From Dechloromonas agitata is5 (lineage in GTDB: Bacteria > Pseudomonadota > Gammaproteobacteria > Burkholderiales > Rhodocyclaceae): 64,000 nucleotides of DNA. Shown one piece after another: positions 18,733-26,943 of the stretch (its first letter is position 1; each line of letters opens with the position of its first letter). The position numbers were made by a program, and so were the translations under genes. Below the pieces are notes generated by a model that worked only from the letters and a program-made list of their open reading frames with translations, did not search any database and was not told the DNA's origin. Location of the stretch: contig NZ_KI912532.1 in assembly GCF_000519045.1 (NCBI RefSeq), positions 2,170,001-2,234,000 of the forward strand, in the 5' to 3' direction.

Positions 18733-21700
18733 TCAGCCGCCGCACTTGCCTTCCGCCGCCGGGCGGTCGGCGATCAGCGGGCGCAGGGCCGGCTCCATGG
18801 TTTTCAGGATCTGCACCGGCAGGGCCGAGGTGAAATCGTAGGCGGCGGCCTTCGAACCGGGGACGAAGGCTGTGACCACGCCGTAGAAACGGTCGCCGAT
18901 GTAGAAGGCGAAGGTGGCGGCGCGGTTCATCACCTTGGCGCTGCGGACGCCGCCGTCCGCGCCGATCACCTTGGAGCGGTGGTCACCGGTGCCGGTCTTG
19001 CCGCCAACGGCGAGCGGTTTTTCTTCGTGGTCCTGGTAGGTGCCCTTGATGCGCCGGGCCGTGCCGCTGTCGACGACGCGCAGCAGGGCACGCCGGGTGA
19101 CTTGCGCCACCTCGGCCGGCATGACGCGCTCGCCGGCCTTCGGCTGGTGGTCGAGGCGGGTTTCGAAGGGCGTATCGGCGGCGAAGCGCAGTTCGTCGAT
19201 GCGCACGGTCGGTCGGCGGATGCCGTCATTGACCACGATGCCCATCAACTCGGCCAACGCCGCCGGCCGGTCGGCGGAACTGCCGATCGAGGTGGCCAGC
19301 GAGGGCACCAGATGCTCGAACGGGTAGCCCAGGCGCCGCCATTCCTCGGCGATGCGCTCGAAGGCGGCAACCTCGACGACGATGTCGATTCGTACCTGCT
19401 GGGCGTGCTTGAAACGCGGGGCGAACAGCCATTTCGACGCATCGCGCCGGGCTTCGACGCTGGCCGGCACGATGTCCTTCAAGGTGGCTTGGGGCTGGCT
19501 TTGCAGATGGCGCACCAGCCACAGTTCGAGCGGATGGACGCGGGCCAGGTAACCCTGGTCGGCCAGGCTGTACTGGCGTGTGGCGTGGGCGTCGAACAGC
19601 TTGCGCAGGCCGGCCTCGGTGCCGGCCTTGTCACCGAGTTGCTTGCGCATGAAGGCGGCGAAGCTGGCGAAATCGCTCTTCGGCAGCACGCTCAGGTAGG
19701 CTGCCGCCTGCGGCCCGGGGCGGGCAGGCACCGAGTCGCCGAGCACTTCCAGGCGGTCTTCCGGCGCCACGTCACGATACTTGTGCCAGTAGGTGCGCAG
19801 GAAACCCAGTCCCTCGCGCTCGGCAAAGCGGTTGAGGAAGGCCTGGCGGGTATCCTCGTCGTCCTTGTCGCGCAGTCCCCTGGCCGGGGCGTCGGCGGCT
19901 TCGTAGGCGTGGTAATGCACCACGTCGTGCATGATGCGGACGAAGGACAGGTTGACCGATTGCTCCAGCGCCTCGGCCACACTCGGGTTCTTGGCGTCGT
20001 CCTCGTGCTTGAAGTTGCCGAAGCGGTGGATGCCGCCGCCGGTGAAGAAGGTGTCGTTCGGGTCGGCCGAATAGCGGCGTTCCATGGCGGCTTCGAGCAG
20101 TTCCTCCAGGGTCGTTTCCGGCTTGGTGCGCAGCAGGTCGATGGCCCAGTTGCTCAGGCGGTCGGCCGGGTGGCGCTTCACTTTGGCGAGTTCGTCGGCC
20201 GGCAGCGAGGCGTAGCGCTGGTGCAGGTCGGCGACGACCAGCAGGTAGGAGACCAGGGTGCGGAACTTGGCGCTGGAGCCGAGATCGAGCTTGGTGCCGG
20301 CATTGATGTCGAGCGGCTGGTCGAGGTTGTCGGCCTGGATACGCAGGACGTTGGCATCCGGCGTCCGCTCGTAGAGCGTCAGGCTGTAATTGACCTGCTT
20401 CGGATCGCCCTTGGCCAGCAGGCGGCTTTCCTTGAGGCCGGCACAGGCCAGGAAGGCCGGATCGGCCAGGCGGTTGAGGACGCGCGTCACGGCCTGCTGG
20501 CTGGGGCCGTCGAGGGTGGTGTGCACGGTCAGGTCGTAGCGGTCGAGGGCGTAGAGGTTCTCGACGCCGAGCAGTTCGCTGAGCGTGCCGCGAATGTCGT
20601 TGACCGCCTTGCGTTCGACGAAGGAGACCTCTTCGCCGGGGCGGGCCTGGCGGGCCGGGTGGATGGTCGTCTGGAGGGCCGCCTCGCGCAGGTCGGCGGG
20701 GATCAGGTGGTCTTCGGCGAGCAGCCGGATGTAGCTATCGGTCAGCGCGTTGAGCCGGCCGGTGGTGTCGCCGAGCAGGCCGGACGGGCGGCGCTGGGCG
20801 ACGAACAGCGACAGCGCCTGCTTGAAGGCCAGGGCGCGTTCGGTCAGCTCCGCCTTGGGGTCGGCCAGCAGTTGATTGACCGAGGCGAAGTCGCGGCCGT
20901 ACCAGGCCCACAAGCCATCGCCCAGGCCGTTGACCTCGCCGTAGCCGGGAATGCCGCCGAGCGGCACCGAATTGACGAAGTCGAGCACGATGCGGCGACG
21001 GGCCGGCTGGGTTTCCTCGCCATCCTGGTAGGCGCGCAGGGCGGCCGACATCATCTGGTGGAACTTGTCGTCAGTGTCGTGCGTACGACCGCCCGGAGAA
21101 TGACGGAATTTCTCGATCTGCGTCGCCAGCGTACTGCCGCCGGCTCGCCCGCCGCCGCCCAGATGGGCCCGGCGCAAGGCTTCGCCCGCGGCGACCCGGG
21201 CCAGGCGCCCCCAGTCGACGGCCGGGTTGAGTTTCGGGTGCCGGGGATCGAGCAGGTCGCGGTTTTCGATGAACAGCAAGGCTTCGACCAGCACCGGCGG
21301 AATCGCCTCGAAGCTGGCGTACTGCAGCCGGGGATAGCGGCTGTCGTACAGCGCCTGGTTGTGGCGGTCGAGGATACTCAGGCCAGCCTGCGATTTTTCG
21401 CGATAGATCGGGAAAAAACCCTGATTGACGATGTCACGAAAACCGGCCGACTGCCGGGCCTGGGCAGTGACACCAAAGCCTGCTGCGGCCATGCGCGGCA
21501 AAAAGCCCCTGAGCTGGGCGTAACCCAGCCGTTGCTCGTAGGGGCCGCTACTCGGCAGCCAGATGCCCGCGTCTTCACCGGGTTCGAGCTTCCAGGTCGA
21601 GGCTCTGGCTTGCTGGTGAAAATACTCGGCCTGGAAATTGGATTCCTGCAATTCGATCCAGGCTGCCGTTCCGGCAGCACCGGCCATGGCGAGGAAAGTC

Positions 21701-21762
21701 AGCGAGAGATAGAGCTTCCAGCGGCTTGGCCGGGGCTTGTCGTTGGGGGTTTTACCGGACAT
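18733..21762 (-). CDS. Class A penicillin-binding protein (transglycosylase-transpeptidase)
   Basis: The 1009-residue protein has a short cytoplasmic tail, one membrane helix (about 14-33), a GT51 glycosyltransferase domain (about 130-330) and a penicillin-binding transpeptidase domain (about 420-980). Transpeptidase motifs are present: SSAK near residue 494, SVN near 602 and KTG near 919. GT51 motifs are present but divergent: FIENRDLLDPRH in place of the usual EDxxFxxH pattern and GGSTLATQIEKF in place of GGSTITQQL. It polymerises and cross-links peptidoglycan in the periplasm. It is longer than PBP1A/1B-type enzymes and reads like the less-studied 'transglycosylase domain-containing protein' subgroup. 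It is encoded alone, with 109 bp before the next gene. Confidence 0.88.
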   Translation of the reverse strand: MSGKTPNDKPRPSRWKLYLSLTFLAMAGAAGTAAWIELQESNFQAEYFHQQARASTWKLEPGEDAGIWLPSSGPYEQRLGYAQLRGFLPRMAAAGFGVTAQARQSAGFRDIVNQGFFPIYREKSQAGLSILDRHNQALYDSRYPRLQYASFEAIPPVLVEALLFIENRDLLDPRHPKLNPAVDWGRLARVAAGEALRRAHLGGGGRAGGSTLATQIEKFRHSPGGRTHDTDDKFHQMMSAALRAYQDGEETQPARRRIVLDFVNSVPLGGIPGYGEVNGLGDGLWAWYGRDFASVNQLLADPKAELTERALAFKQALSLFVAQRRPSGLLGDTTGRLNALTDSYIRLLAEDHLIPADLREAALQTTIHPARQARPGEEVSFVERKAVNDIRGTLSELLGVENLYALDRYDLTVHTTLDGPSQQAVTRVLNRLADPAFLACAGLKESRLLAKGDPKQVNYSLTLYERTPDANVLRIQADNLDQPLDINAGTKLDLGSSAKFRTLVSYLLVVADLHQRYASLPADELAKVKRHPADRLSNWAIDLLRTKPETTLEELLEAAMERRYSADPNDTFFTGGGIHRFGNFKHEDDAKNPSVAEALEQSVNLSFVRIMHDVVHYHAYEAADAPARGLRDKDDEDTRQAFLNRFAEREGLGFLRTYWHKYRDVAPEDRLEVLGDSVPARPGPQAAAYLSVLPKSDFASFAAFMRKQLGDKAGTEAGLRKLFDAHATRQYSLADQGYLARVHPLELWLVRHLQSQPQATLKDIVPASVEARRDASKWLFAPRFKHAQQVRIDIVVEVAAFERIAEEWRRLGYPFEHLVPSLATSIGSSADRPAALAELMGIVVNDGIRRPTVRIDELRFAADTPFETRLDHQPKAGERVMPAEVAQVTRRALLRVVDSGTARRIKGTYQDHEEKPLAVGGKTGTGDHRSKVIGADGGVRSAKVMNRAATFAFYIGDRFYGVVTAFVPGSKAAAYDFTSALPVQILKTMEPALRPLIADRPAAEGKCGG

Positions 21763-21888
21763 CGTTGGGGGCGGGCTTCTGTGGGTTTTTATGTACTCCG
21801 GCCTTCAATCGCCTGGCGCTGAAAACCGTTCATGTCCTTCGCATGGTAAATCGGTTTCGTGACGCCCGCACCATGCCTTCCAAAAAGA

Positions 21889-21911
21889 AAACCCAGCGCA
21901 GGGCTGGGTTT
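21889..21911 (-). terminator. Intrinsic terminator of the cysH operon
   Basis: AAACCCAGC (21889-21897) pairs with GCTGGGTTT (21903-21911) around loop GCAGG. On the minus strand the hairpin is followed by TTTCTTTTT. Confidence 0.8.
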
Positions 21912-21932
21912 CCGTAGTGGAGGGGTGCCTCA

Positions 21933-21967
21933 GGCCTTCAGGTGAAGGCCACATTCTTTAGTGTCGG
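21933..21967. repeat. Downstream copy of the cysH 3' end (35-bp direct repeat)
   Basis: Identical over 35 bp to 22047-22081. In the cysH frame (offset exactly 114 bp, 38 codons) it would encode DTKECGLHLKA followed by TGA, which is the normal type of APS reductase C-terminus. Confidence 0.9.
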
Positions 21968-22046
21968 GGTTTTGTCTCCGGCCGCCGCTGCGCGGCTTAA
22001 CATCGCTTCGCGAGTTAGCCTGCGACGAACTGCCGACTTACGAGGT
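21968..22046. other. 79-bp insert between the two cysH 3'-end repeats
   Basis: The insert contains an imperfect hairpin, GGCTTAACATCGC (21994-22006) with GCGAGTTAGCC (22010-22020), that pairs over 11 bp with two bulged bases, next to a short palindrome GCCGCTGCGCGGC. It supplies the last two codons (Thr, Ser) and the TAA stop now used by cysH. It looks like a small inserted element or the scar of one. Confidence 0.6.
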
Positions 22047-22763
22047 GGCCTTCAGGTGAAGGCCACATTCTTTAGTGTCGGCATTTTCCCACCACCAGCG
22101 GCCGGCCCGGACATCCTCGCCCGGCGAAATGGCACGTGTGCAGGGCGCACAGCCGATGCTCGGGTAGAACTTGTCGTGCAGTGCGTTGTAGGGCACGGCG
22201 TGCTGCTTGATGTAGGTCCAGACTTCCTTTTCGGTCCAATCCGACAGCGGATTGAATTTCTCCAGGCCGTTGCCTTCGTCGTATTCGCGGAAGGGCAGGC
22301 CGGTGCGGGTGGTGGCCTGCTGGGCGCGCAGGCCGGTGATCCAGGCGCGCTTGCCGGCCAGGGCGCGCTGGAGGGGCTCGACCTTGCGGGCGTAGCAGCA
22401 GGCTTTGCGCAGCGTGACGGAGTCGTAGAAGGCATTGATGCCGTGCTGGCGGACGTAGCTTTCGACTTCTTCGGGTTGCGGGAAAAAGACCTTCAGTTTC
22501 AGGCCGTAGTGCTTTTGCACGGCCGCCATCAGGTCATAGGTCTCGAGCGGCAGGCGGCCGGTGTCGAGGCTGAAGATCTCGATTGGCAGCTTGGCCTTGA
22601 CGATCAGGTCGGTCAGCACCATGTCCTCGGCGCCAAGGCTGTTGGCGAAGGTGGCCGGTGACCAGTGGGCGGCGATGTCAGCCAGCAGGGCATTGACGGC
22701 CTGGGTCTTGGCAGCGACGCTGGCGGTCAGTTCCGGCGTGATGTTGAGCAGGTTCGGCGTCAT
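22038..22763 (-). CDS. cysH: Assimilatory adenylyl-sulfate (APS) reductase
   Basis: The 241-residue enzyme reduces APS to sulfite with thioredoxin. The PP-loop-type N-terminal part contains SLGAEDMVLTDLI and FSLDTGRLPLETYDL. The Cys pairs of a 4Fe-4S cluster are present (ACCYARKVEPL and IGCAPCTRA), which marks it as an APS rather than a PAPS reductase, and the catalytic Cys is in the C-terminal KECGLH. This matches the absence of an APS kinase beside cysDN. The C-terminus ends KATS after a 114-bp in-frame duplication/insertion (see repeats at 21933 and 22047). It lies 3 bp after the DUF934 gene in an operon with sulfite reductase. Confidence 0.95.
   Translation of the reverse strand: MTPNLLNITPELTASVAAKTQAVNALLADIAAHWSPATFANSLGAEDMVLTDLIVKAKLPIEIFSLDTGRLPLETYDLMAAVQKHYGLKLKVFFPQPEEVESYVRQHGINAFYDSVTLRKACCYARKVEPLQRALAGKRAWITGLRAQQATTRTGLPFREYDEGNGLEKFNPLSDWTEKEVWTYIKQHAVPYNALHDKFYPSIGCAPCTRAISPGEDVRAGRWWWENADTKECGLHLKATS
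22047..22081. repeat. Copy of the 35-bp direct repeat inside the cysH 3' end
   Basis: Identical to 21933-21967; encodes the catalytic C-terminal KECGLHLKA region of the current cysH. Confidence 0.9.
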
Positions 22764-22766
22764 GGT

Positions 22767-23279
22767 TCAGGCGCTGCGGCGGCGGAAAAGTGGTTGCGGT
22801 TGGGTGGTCGAGGGCTGGTAGGCATCGCTGAAGACCGAAAAACCCTTTTCGATGGCGTAGGCCGCGCTCTTGTCGTCCCGCAGTGCGTAGGCGTCGAAGC
22901 CGACGCGCGTCAGGTAGAACAACTGGTCGTGCAGGATGTCGCCGACCGCGCGCAGTTCGCCGGTGTAGCCATAGCGCTGGCGCAGCAGGCTGGCCGTCGA
23001 GTAGCCGCGGCCATCGACGAATTTGGGGAAATTGACGGCGATGACGGCGAAGTGTGCGATATCGGCGGCAACTTCCTCGACGAGGTCCTCGCCCTTGATC
23101 AGCAGGCCGATCTTGCCGCCCCGGGCGAGAATCTCGTCCTTGCGAGCCTGCCAGACGGCGAAGGGGAAAATGACGTCGCCGGCCGGCAGGGCAATGCTTT
23201 CCGCCGTGTCGTTTTCACCGAGTTCCAGGGTCAGCCAGGTGTCGGCGACGATTTGCTTGTCCTTGATCAACTGGGCCAT
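22767..23279 (-). CDS. DUF934 family protein of the sulfite-reductase operon
   Basis: The 170-residue protein shows the DUF934 pattern: a C-terminal half with FPKFVDGRGYSTASLLRQRYGYTGELRAVGDILHDQLFYLTRVGFDAY seen as the pieces DGRGYS, GELRAVGDVL-like GELRAVGDIL and GFDAY. Genes of this family sit beside assimilatory sulfite reductase in many beta- and alphaproteobacteria. The biochemical role is not established; a helper of sulfite reduction or electron supply is the usual inference. Its start overlaps the cysI stop by 1 nt, and cysH follows after 3 bp. There is no signal peptide. Confidence 0.88.
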   Translation of the reverse strand: MAQLIKDKQIVADTWLTLELGENDTAESIALPAGDVIFPFAVWQARKDEILARGGKIGLLIKGEDLVEEVAADIAHFAVIAVNFPKFVDGRGYSTASLLRQRYGYTGELRAVGDILHDQLFYLTRVGFDAYALRDDKSAAYAIEKGFSVFSDAYQPSTTQPQPLFRRRSA

Positions 23280-24967
23280 TAGGCAGCCCTCCTTTCCGTA
23301 TTCTTGGCCTGGCCGTGGGCGCGGCCTTCATAGACGCGGTTCTTGAACGGGTCGATGCCGATGCGATCGAAGGTGTCCAGGAAGCATTCGTCCGCGTGGC
23401 GGCTCTCCAGATAGACACCGATGATTTTCTCGACGACGTCCGGCATTTCTTCGGCCGAGAACGAGGGGCCGATGACCTTGCCCAGACGCGCGTCGTTGCC
23501 CTGGCGGCCACCGAGCGTCACCTGATAGAACTCTGCGTCGTTGCGATCGATGCCGAGAATGCCGATATGGCCGACGTGATGGTGGCCGCAGGCGTTCATG
23601 CAGCCGGAGATGTTCAGTTCGATGTCGCCAATGTCGAAAAGGTAATCGAGATTGTCGAAGCGTTTTTGAATAGCCTTGGCGATGGGAATCGATTTGGCAT
23701 TGGCGAGATCGCAAACGTCACCGCCGGGGCAGCAGATGATGCCGGTCAACAGACCGATGTTCGGCGTCGCCAGGCCGGCCTTTTTGGCCTCCAGCCAGAC
23801 GGCATGGAGATCGGCTTCCCGGACGTCGGCGAGAATCAGGTTCTGCTCGTGGCTGACCCGCGCTTCGCCAAAGCTGTATCGGTCGGCCAGATCGGCGACG
23901 AGGTCCAGCTGCTGGTCGGTGATGTCGCCCGGTGCGACTCCATGCGGCTTCAGCGATAGCGTCACCGCACGGTAGCCGGCCACCTTGTGCGGATGCGTGT
24001 TGCGCTCGACCCAGCGGGCGAAGGCCTTGTCGGCCGCCCGTTTTTCAGCGAAATCGCCGCTGCCGGCCGCGGTATCGTAGGCGGGGGGGGCGAAATGCGC
24101 GGCAATCCGGTCGTATTCGGCCTGGGTCAGCGTCAACGGACCGTCTTTCAGGTGGCTCCATTCGGCCTCGACCTGCTCGCCGAAAGCCTCGATGCCCAGT
24201 GCCTGAACGAGGATCTTGATGCGCGCCTTGAAGGCATTGTCGCGCCGGCCGAAGCGGTTATAGACGCGCAGAATCGCCTCGCAATAGCTCAGCAGATGCT
24301 GCCAGGGCAGGAATTCGCGGATCACCTGGCCGCGGATCGGCGTCCGGCCCAGGCCGCCGCCGACAATGACGGTGAAGCCGATCTCACCATCGACCACTTT
24401 CAAATGCAGGCCGATATCGTGGAACCAGGTCACGGCACGGTCGTCCAGGCTGCCTGAAATGGCAATCTTGAACTTGCGGGGCAGGAAATAGAATTCCGGA
24501 TGGAACATGCTCCACTGGCGAACGATCTCGGCCAGCGGACGCGGGTCGATGATCTCGTCGGGCGCCACGCCGGCGAACTGGTCGGTCGTGATATTGCGGA
24601 TGTCGTTGCCAGACGTCTGGATCGAGTGCATCTCGACCTCGGCCAGTTCGGCCATGATGTCCGGGCAATCCTCGATCTTCGGCCAGTTGAACTGCATGTT
24701 GTGGCGGGTGGTGAAGTGGCCGTAGCCGCGGTCGTAAGTCCGGGCGATATGCGCCAGGCGGCGCAACTGGGCCGAATTCAACATGCCGTAGGGGACGGCG
24801 ATCCGGTACATCGGCGCATGGCGCTGGATGTAGAGGCCGTTCTGCACGCGCAGCGGGCGAAATTCGTCGTCGCTCAATTCGCCGGCTTTCCAGCGGCGAA
24901 CCTGGTCGCGGAACTGGGCGACGCGTTCGTCGAGCAACTGGCGGTCGATGGCATCGTATTTATACAT
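23279..24967 (-). CDS. cysI: Sulfite reductase, siroheme hemoprotein (nitrite/sulfite reductase family)
   Basis: The 562-residue protein reduces sulfite to sulfide in sulfur assimilation. It has the duplicated ferredoxin-like and siroheme-binding domains of the family: RRLAHIARTYDRGYGHFTTRHNMQFNW seen as YGHFTTRHNMQFNWP, and C-terminal Cys motifs ICCPGGDVCDLA and SGCMNACGHHHVGHIG for the 4Fe-4S/siroheme centre. Context (DUF934, cysH, TauE permease, CysB regulator) supports sulfite rather than nitrite as substrate. No cysJ flavoprotein is present, so electrons probably come from ferredoxin or an unlinked reductase. It is 21 bp downstream of the permease gene. Confidence 0.92.
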   Translation of the reverse strand: MYKYDAIDRQLLDERVAQFRDQVRRWKAGELSDDEFRPLRVQNGLYIQRHAPMYRIAVPYGMLNSAQLRRLAHIARTYDRGYGHFTTRHNMQFNWPKIEDCPDIMAELAEVEMHSIQTSGNDIRNITTDQFAGVAPDEIIDPRPLAEIVRQWSMFHPEFYFLPRKFKIAISGSLDDRAVTWFHDIGLHLKVVDGEIGFTVIVGGGLGRTPIRGQVIREFLPWQHLLSYCEAILRVYNRFGRRDNAFKARIKILVQALGIEAFGEQVEAEWSHLKDGPLTLTQAEYDRIAAHFAPPAYDTAAGSGDFAEKRAADKAFARWVERNTHPHKVAGYRAVTLSLKPHGVAPGDITDQQLDLVADLADRYSFGEARVSHEQNLILADVREADLHAVWLEAKKAGLATPNIGLLTGIICCPGGDVCDLANAKSIPIAKAIQKRFDNLDYLFDIGDIELNISGCMNACGHHHVGHIGILGIDRNDAEFYQVTLGGRQGNDARLGKVIGPSFSAEEMPDVVEKIIGVYLESRHADECFLDTFDRIGIDPFKNRVYEGRAHGQAKNTERRAA

Positions 24968-24988
24968 GGCGTTCTCTTCTGGGGTAAA

Positions 24989-25765
24989 TCAGGCAAAGAC
25001 CAACTTGCTGCCGATCAGGGCAAGCATGGAGGCCAGCAGGCGGCGCAGGATGTGTTCCGGCACCTTGGCGGACAGGTGGCTGCCGAGCCAGATGCCGGGC
25101 AGCGAGCCGATCAGCAGGGCGCCGAGCAAGGCCCAGTCGACACCGCCGAGCAGCCAGTGGCCAAGGCCGGCGACCAGCGTCAACGGTACGGCGTGGGCGA
25201 CATCCGATCCGACAATCTTGACCGGCGAAAGTTTTGGGTAAAGGAAAAACAGCGCCGCGACACCCAAGGCGCCAGCGCCGACCGAGGAAATGGTGACCAG
25301 CACGCCGAGCAGGGCGCCGACGGCGATGGTGATCTTGGGCAGGCAGCACTGGCGCAGCGCCGAATCCTCGTGTTTGCCGGCGTATTCCCGCAGCTTGCGG
25401 CCGAACAGGATGGCGATGGCGGTGAGCAGCAGCGCGAAACCCAGGCCGTGCGAAACGATGGCGCCGATGGCATTGCTCCCTTTGGGCAGTTGCGACAGCA
25501 CCCCGATGGTGATCACGGCAGCCGGGATGCTGCCCAGCGCCAGGCGGCCGGTGATGGACCAGTCGATATGTCCCTTGCGGCCATGGGCGACGGTGCCGCC
25601 GGCCTTGGTCAGCGCTGCGTAGAGCAGGTCGGTGCCGACGGCCGTGGCCGGATGCACGCCGAACAGCAGGACGAGCAGCGGCGTCATCAGCGAGCCGCCG
25701 CCGACGCCTGTCAGACCGACGATGGTGCCCACGGCAAAACCGGAAAGGGTATAGAGGTAGTCCAT
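24989..25765 (-). CDS. TauE/SafE-family membrane permease
   Basis: The 258-residue integral membrane protein has about eight hydrophobic helices and the family repeats GLTGVGGGSLMTPLLVLLFG and SVGAGALGVAALFFL. It heads the sulfite-reductase operon, which points to transport of sulfate, sulfite or a related sulfur compound; import and export are both possible. The start is the ATG at 25765. The 128-bp gap to the divergent CysB-like regulator gene should hold both promoters. Confidence 0.87.
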   Translation of the reverse strand: MDYLYTLSGFAVGTIVGLTGVGGGSLMTPLLVLLFGVHPATAVGTDLLYAALTKAGGTVAHGRKGHIDWSITGRLALGSIPAAVITIGVLSQLPKGSNAIGAIVSHGLGFALLLTAIAILFGRKLREYAGKHEDSALRQCCLPKITIAVGALLGVLVTISSVGAGALGVAALFFLYPKLSPVKIVGSDVAHAVPLTLVAGLGHWLLGGVDWALLGALLIGSLPGIWLGSHLSAKVPEHILRRLLASMLALIGSKLVFA

Positions 25766-25893
25766 GGGGGCGCATCGTAGCAGCGCCTATTTGAATCAAA
25801 AAGAATATTGGGTTAGATTGGTATAGCTTTTGGTTATTAGTCGCTGGTTGCTAGCGACTGCCCTCAGCTATTAACGAGCACCTAACGACTGCC
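25766..25893. promoter_or_regulatory. Divergent promoter region of the sulfite operon and cysB-like gene
   Basis: The region is AT-rich near 25796-25840 (for example GAATATTGGGTTAGATTGGTATAGC) and has two GCGACTGCC/ACGACTGCC-type words near the regulator gene start. Placement between a LysR-type gene and its likely target operon suggests a CysB-binding region; no exact operator is claimed. Confidence 0.45.
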
Positions 25894-26835
25894 ATGAAAC
25901 TCCAGCAACTACGTTACATCGTCGAAATCCAGCGCCAGGGGCTGAACGTCTCCGAGGCGGCGGAAACGCTCTATACCTCGCAGCCGGGTATCTCCAAACA
26001 GGTCAAGCTGCTCGAGGACGAACTTGGTATCGCCATTTTCGAGCGCAGCGGCAAGCGCTTCACCGGTGTGACCGAGCCGGGCAAGGTCGTGCTGGGCATT
26101 GCCGAGCGCATCCTGCGCGAGGCGGAGAACCTGAAGCGGGCGAGCGCCGAGTTTGCTTCCGGCGACACCGGCCGGCTGGTGCTGGCCGCCACCCATACCC
26201 AGGCGCGCTATGCGCTGCCGCTGGTCGTGCGCGATTTCGTCGCCCGCCACCCCTCGGTCAAGCTGGAAATGCACCAGGGCAGCCCGACGCAGATCGCCGA
26301 ATGGGTGGTCAGCGGTGAGGCCGACATCGGTATCGCCACCGAGGCGATCGACCAGTACCCGCAACTGATCACCCTGCCGGTGCGGCAATGGACGCACTGC
26401 GTGATCGTGCCGGAAGGGCATCCCCTGCTCGCTGCCCAGCCACTGTCGCTGAATGAACTCGCCAAGTGGCCGCTGATCACCTACGACACGGCCTTCACCG
26501 GGCGCTCGCGCATCAACCGGGCCTTCGAGCGGGTCGGCGTGCAGCCCAATGTCGCACTGACCGCCCTCGACGCCGACGTGATCAAGACCTATGTCAGCCT
26601 GGGCCTCGGCCTGGGCATCATTTCCGCGCTGGCGGTGGACCCGCAGCGTGATGCCGGGCTGGTGGCGATCGATGCCGGCCACCTCTTCGAGTCGAACACG
26701 ACGCGCCTGGCGGTACGGCGCGGTACCTACCTGCGTCGCTACGACTACGACCTGATTGCCCTGTTCGCCCCGCATCTCTCGAAGCGGGTCGTCGAGATGG
26801 CCATGCAGGGTGGTGGTGACGAATATCAGCTATGA
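25894..26835 (+). CDS. CysB-like LysR-type transcriptional regulator
   Basis: The 313-residue protein has an N-terminal winged helix-turn-helix (residues 1-60, with VSEAAETLYTSQPGISKQVKLLEDELG) that matches CysB/Cbl closely, and a C-terminal effector domain with LVLAATHTQARYALP and the segment ADIGIATEA. CysB activates sulfur-assimilation genes when N-acetylserine signals sulfur limitation. It is divergent from the permease-cysI-DUF934-cysH operon, its likely target, and cysDN is a second candidate. Cbl (taurine/sulfonate control) is the alternative within the same family. Confidence 0.92.
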   Translation: MKLQQLRYIVEIQRQGLNVSEAAETLYTSQPGISKQVKLLEDELGIAIFERSGKRFTGVTEPGKVVLGIAERILREAENLKRASAEFASGDTGRLVLAATHTQARYALPLVVRDFVARHPSVKLEMHQGSPTQIAEWVVSGEADIGIATEAIDQYPQLITLPVRQWTHCVIVPEGHPLLAAQPLSLNELAKWPLITYDTAFTGRSRINRAFERVGVQPNVALTALDADVIKTYVSLGLGLGIISALAVDPQRDAGLVAIDAGHLFESNTTRLAVRRGTYLRRYDYDLIALFAPHLSKRVVEMAMQGGGDEYQL

Positions 26836-26943
26836 CCTTTGTGATATTTTGCCGCCGTGCGCTTGCGGTTATTATGGCTTTTGATAGTTTAAGCGAATGT
26901 CATTGAGTCGTCCTTCCAACCGCTTGCTTCACGAACCGCACGA

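Noticed and set aside
18673-21822. A 1049-codon open frame on the plus strand
   Set aside because: It lies fully antisense to the penicillin-binding protein gene, which has clear motifs; the plus-strand product has none.
21968-22046. Integron attC site
   Set aside because: The bulged hairpin has partial core-site likeness (GCTTAAC and GTTAGCC), but it is only 27 nt long, below the usual attC length, and no integrase or cassettes are near.
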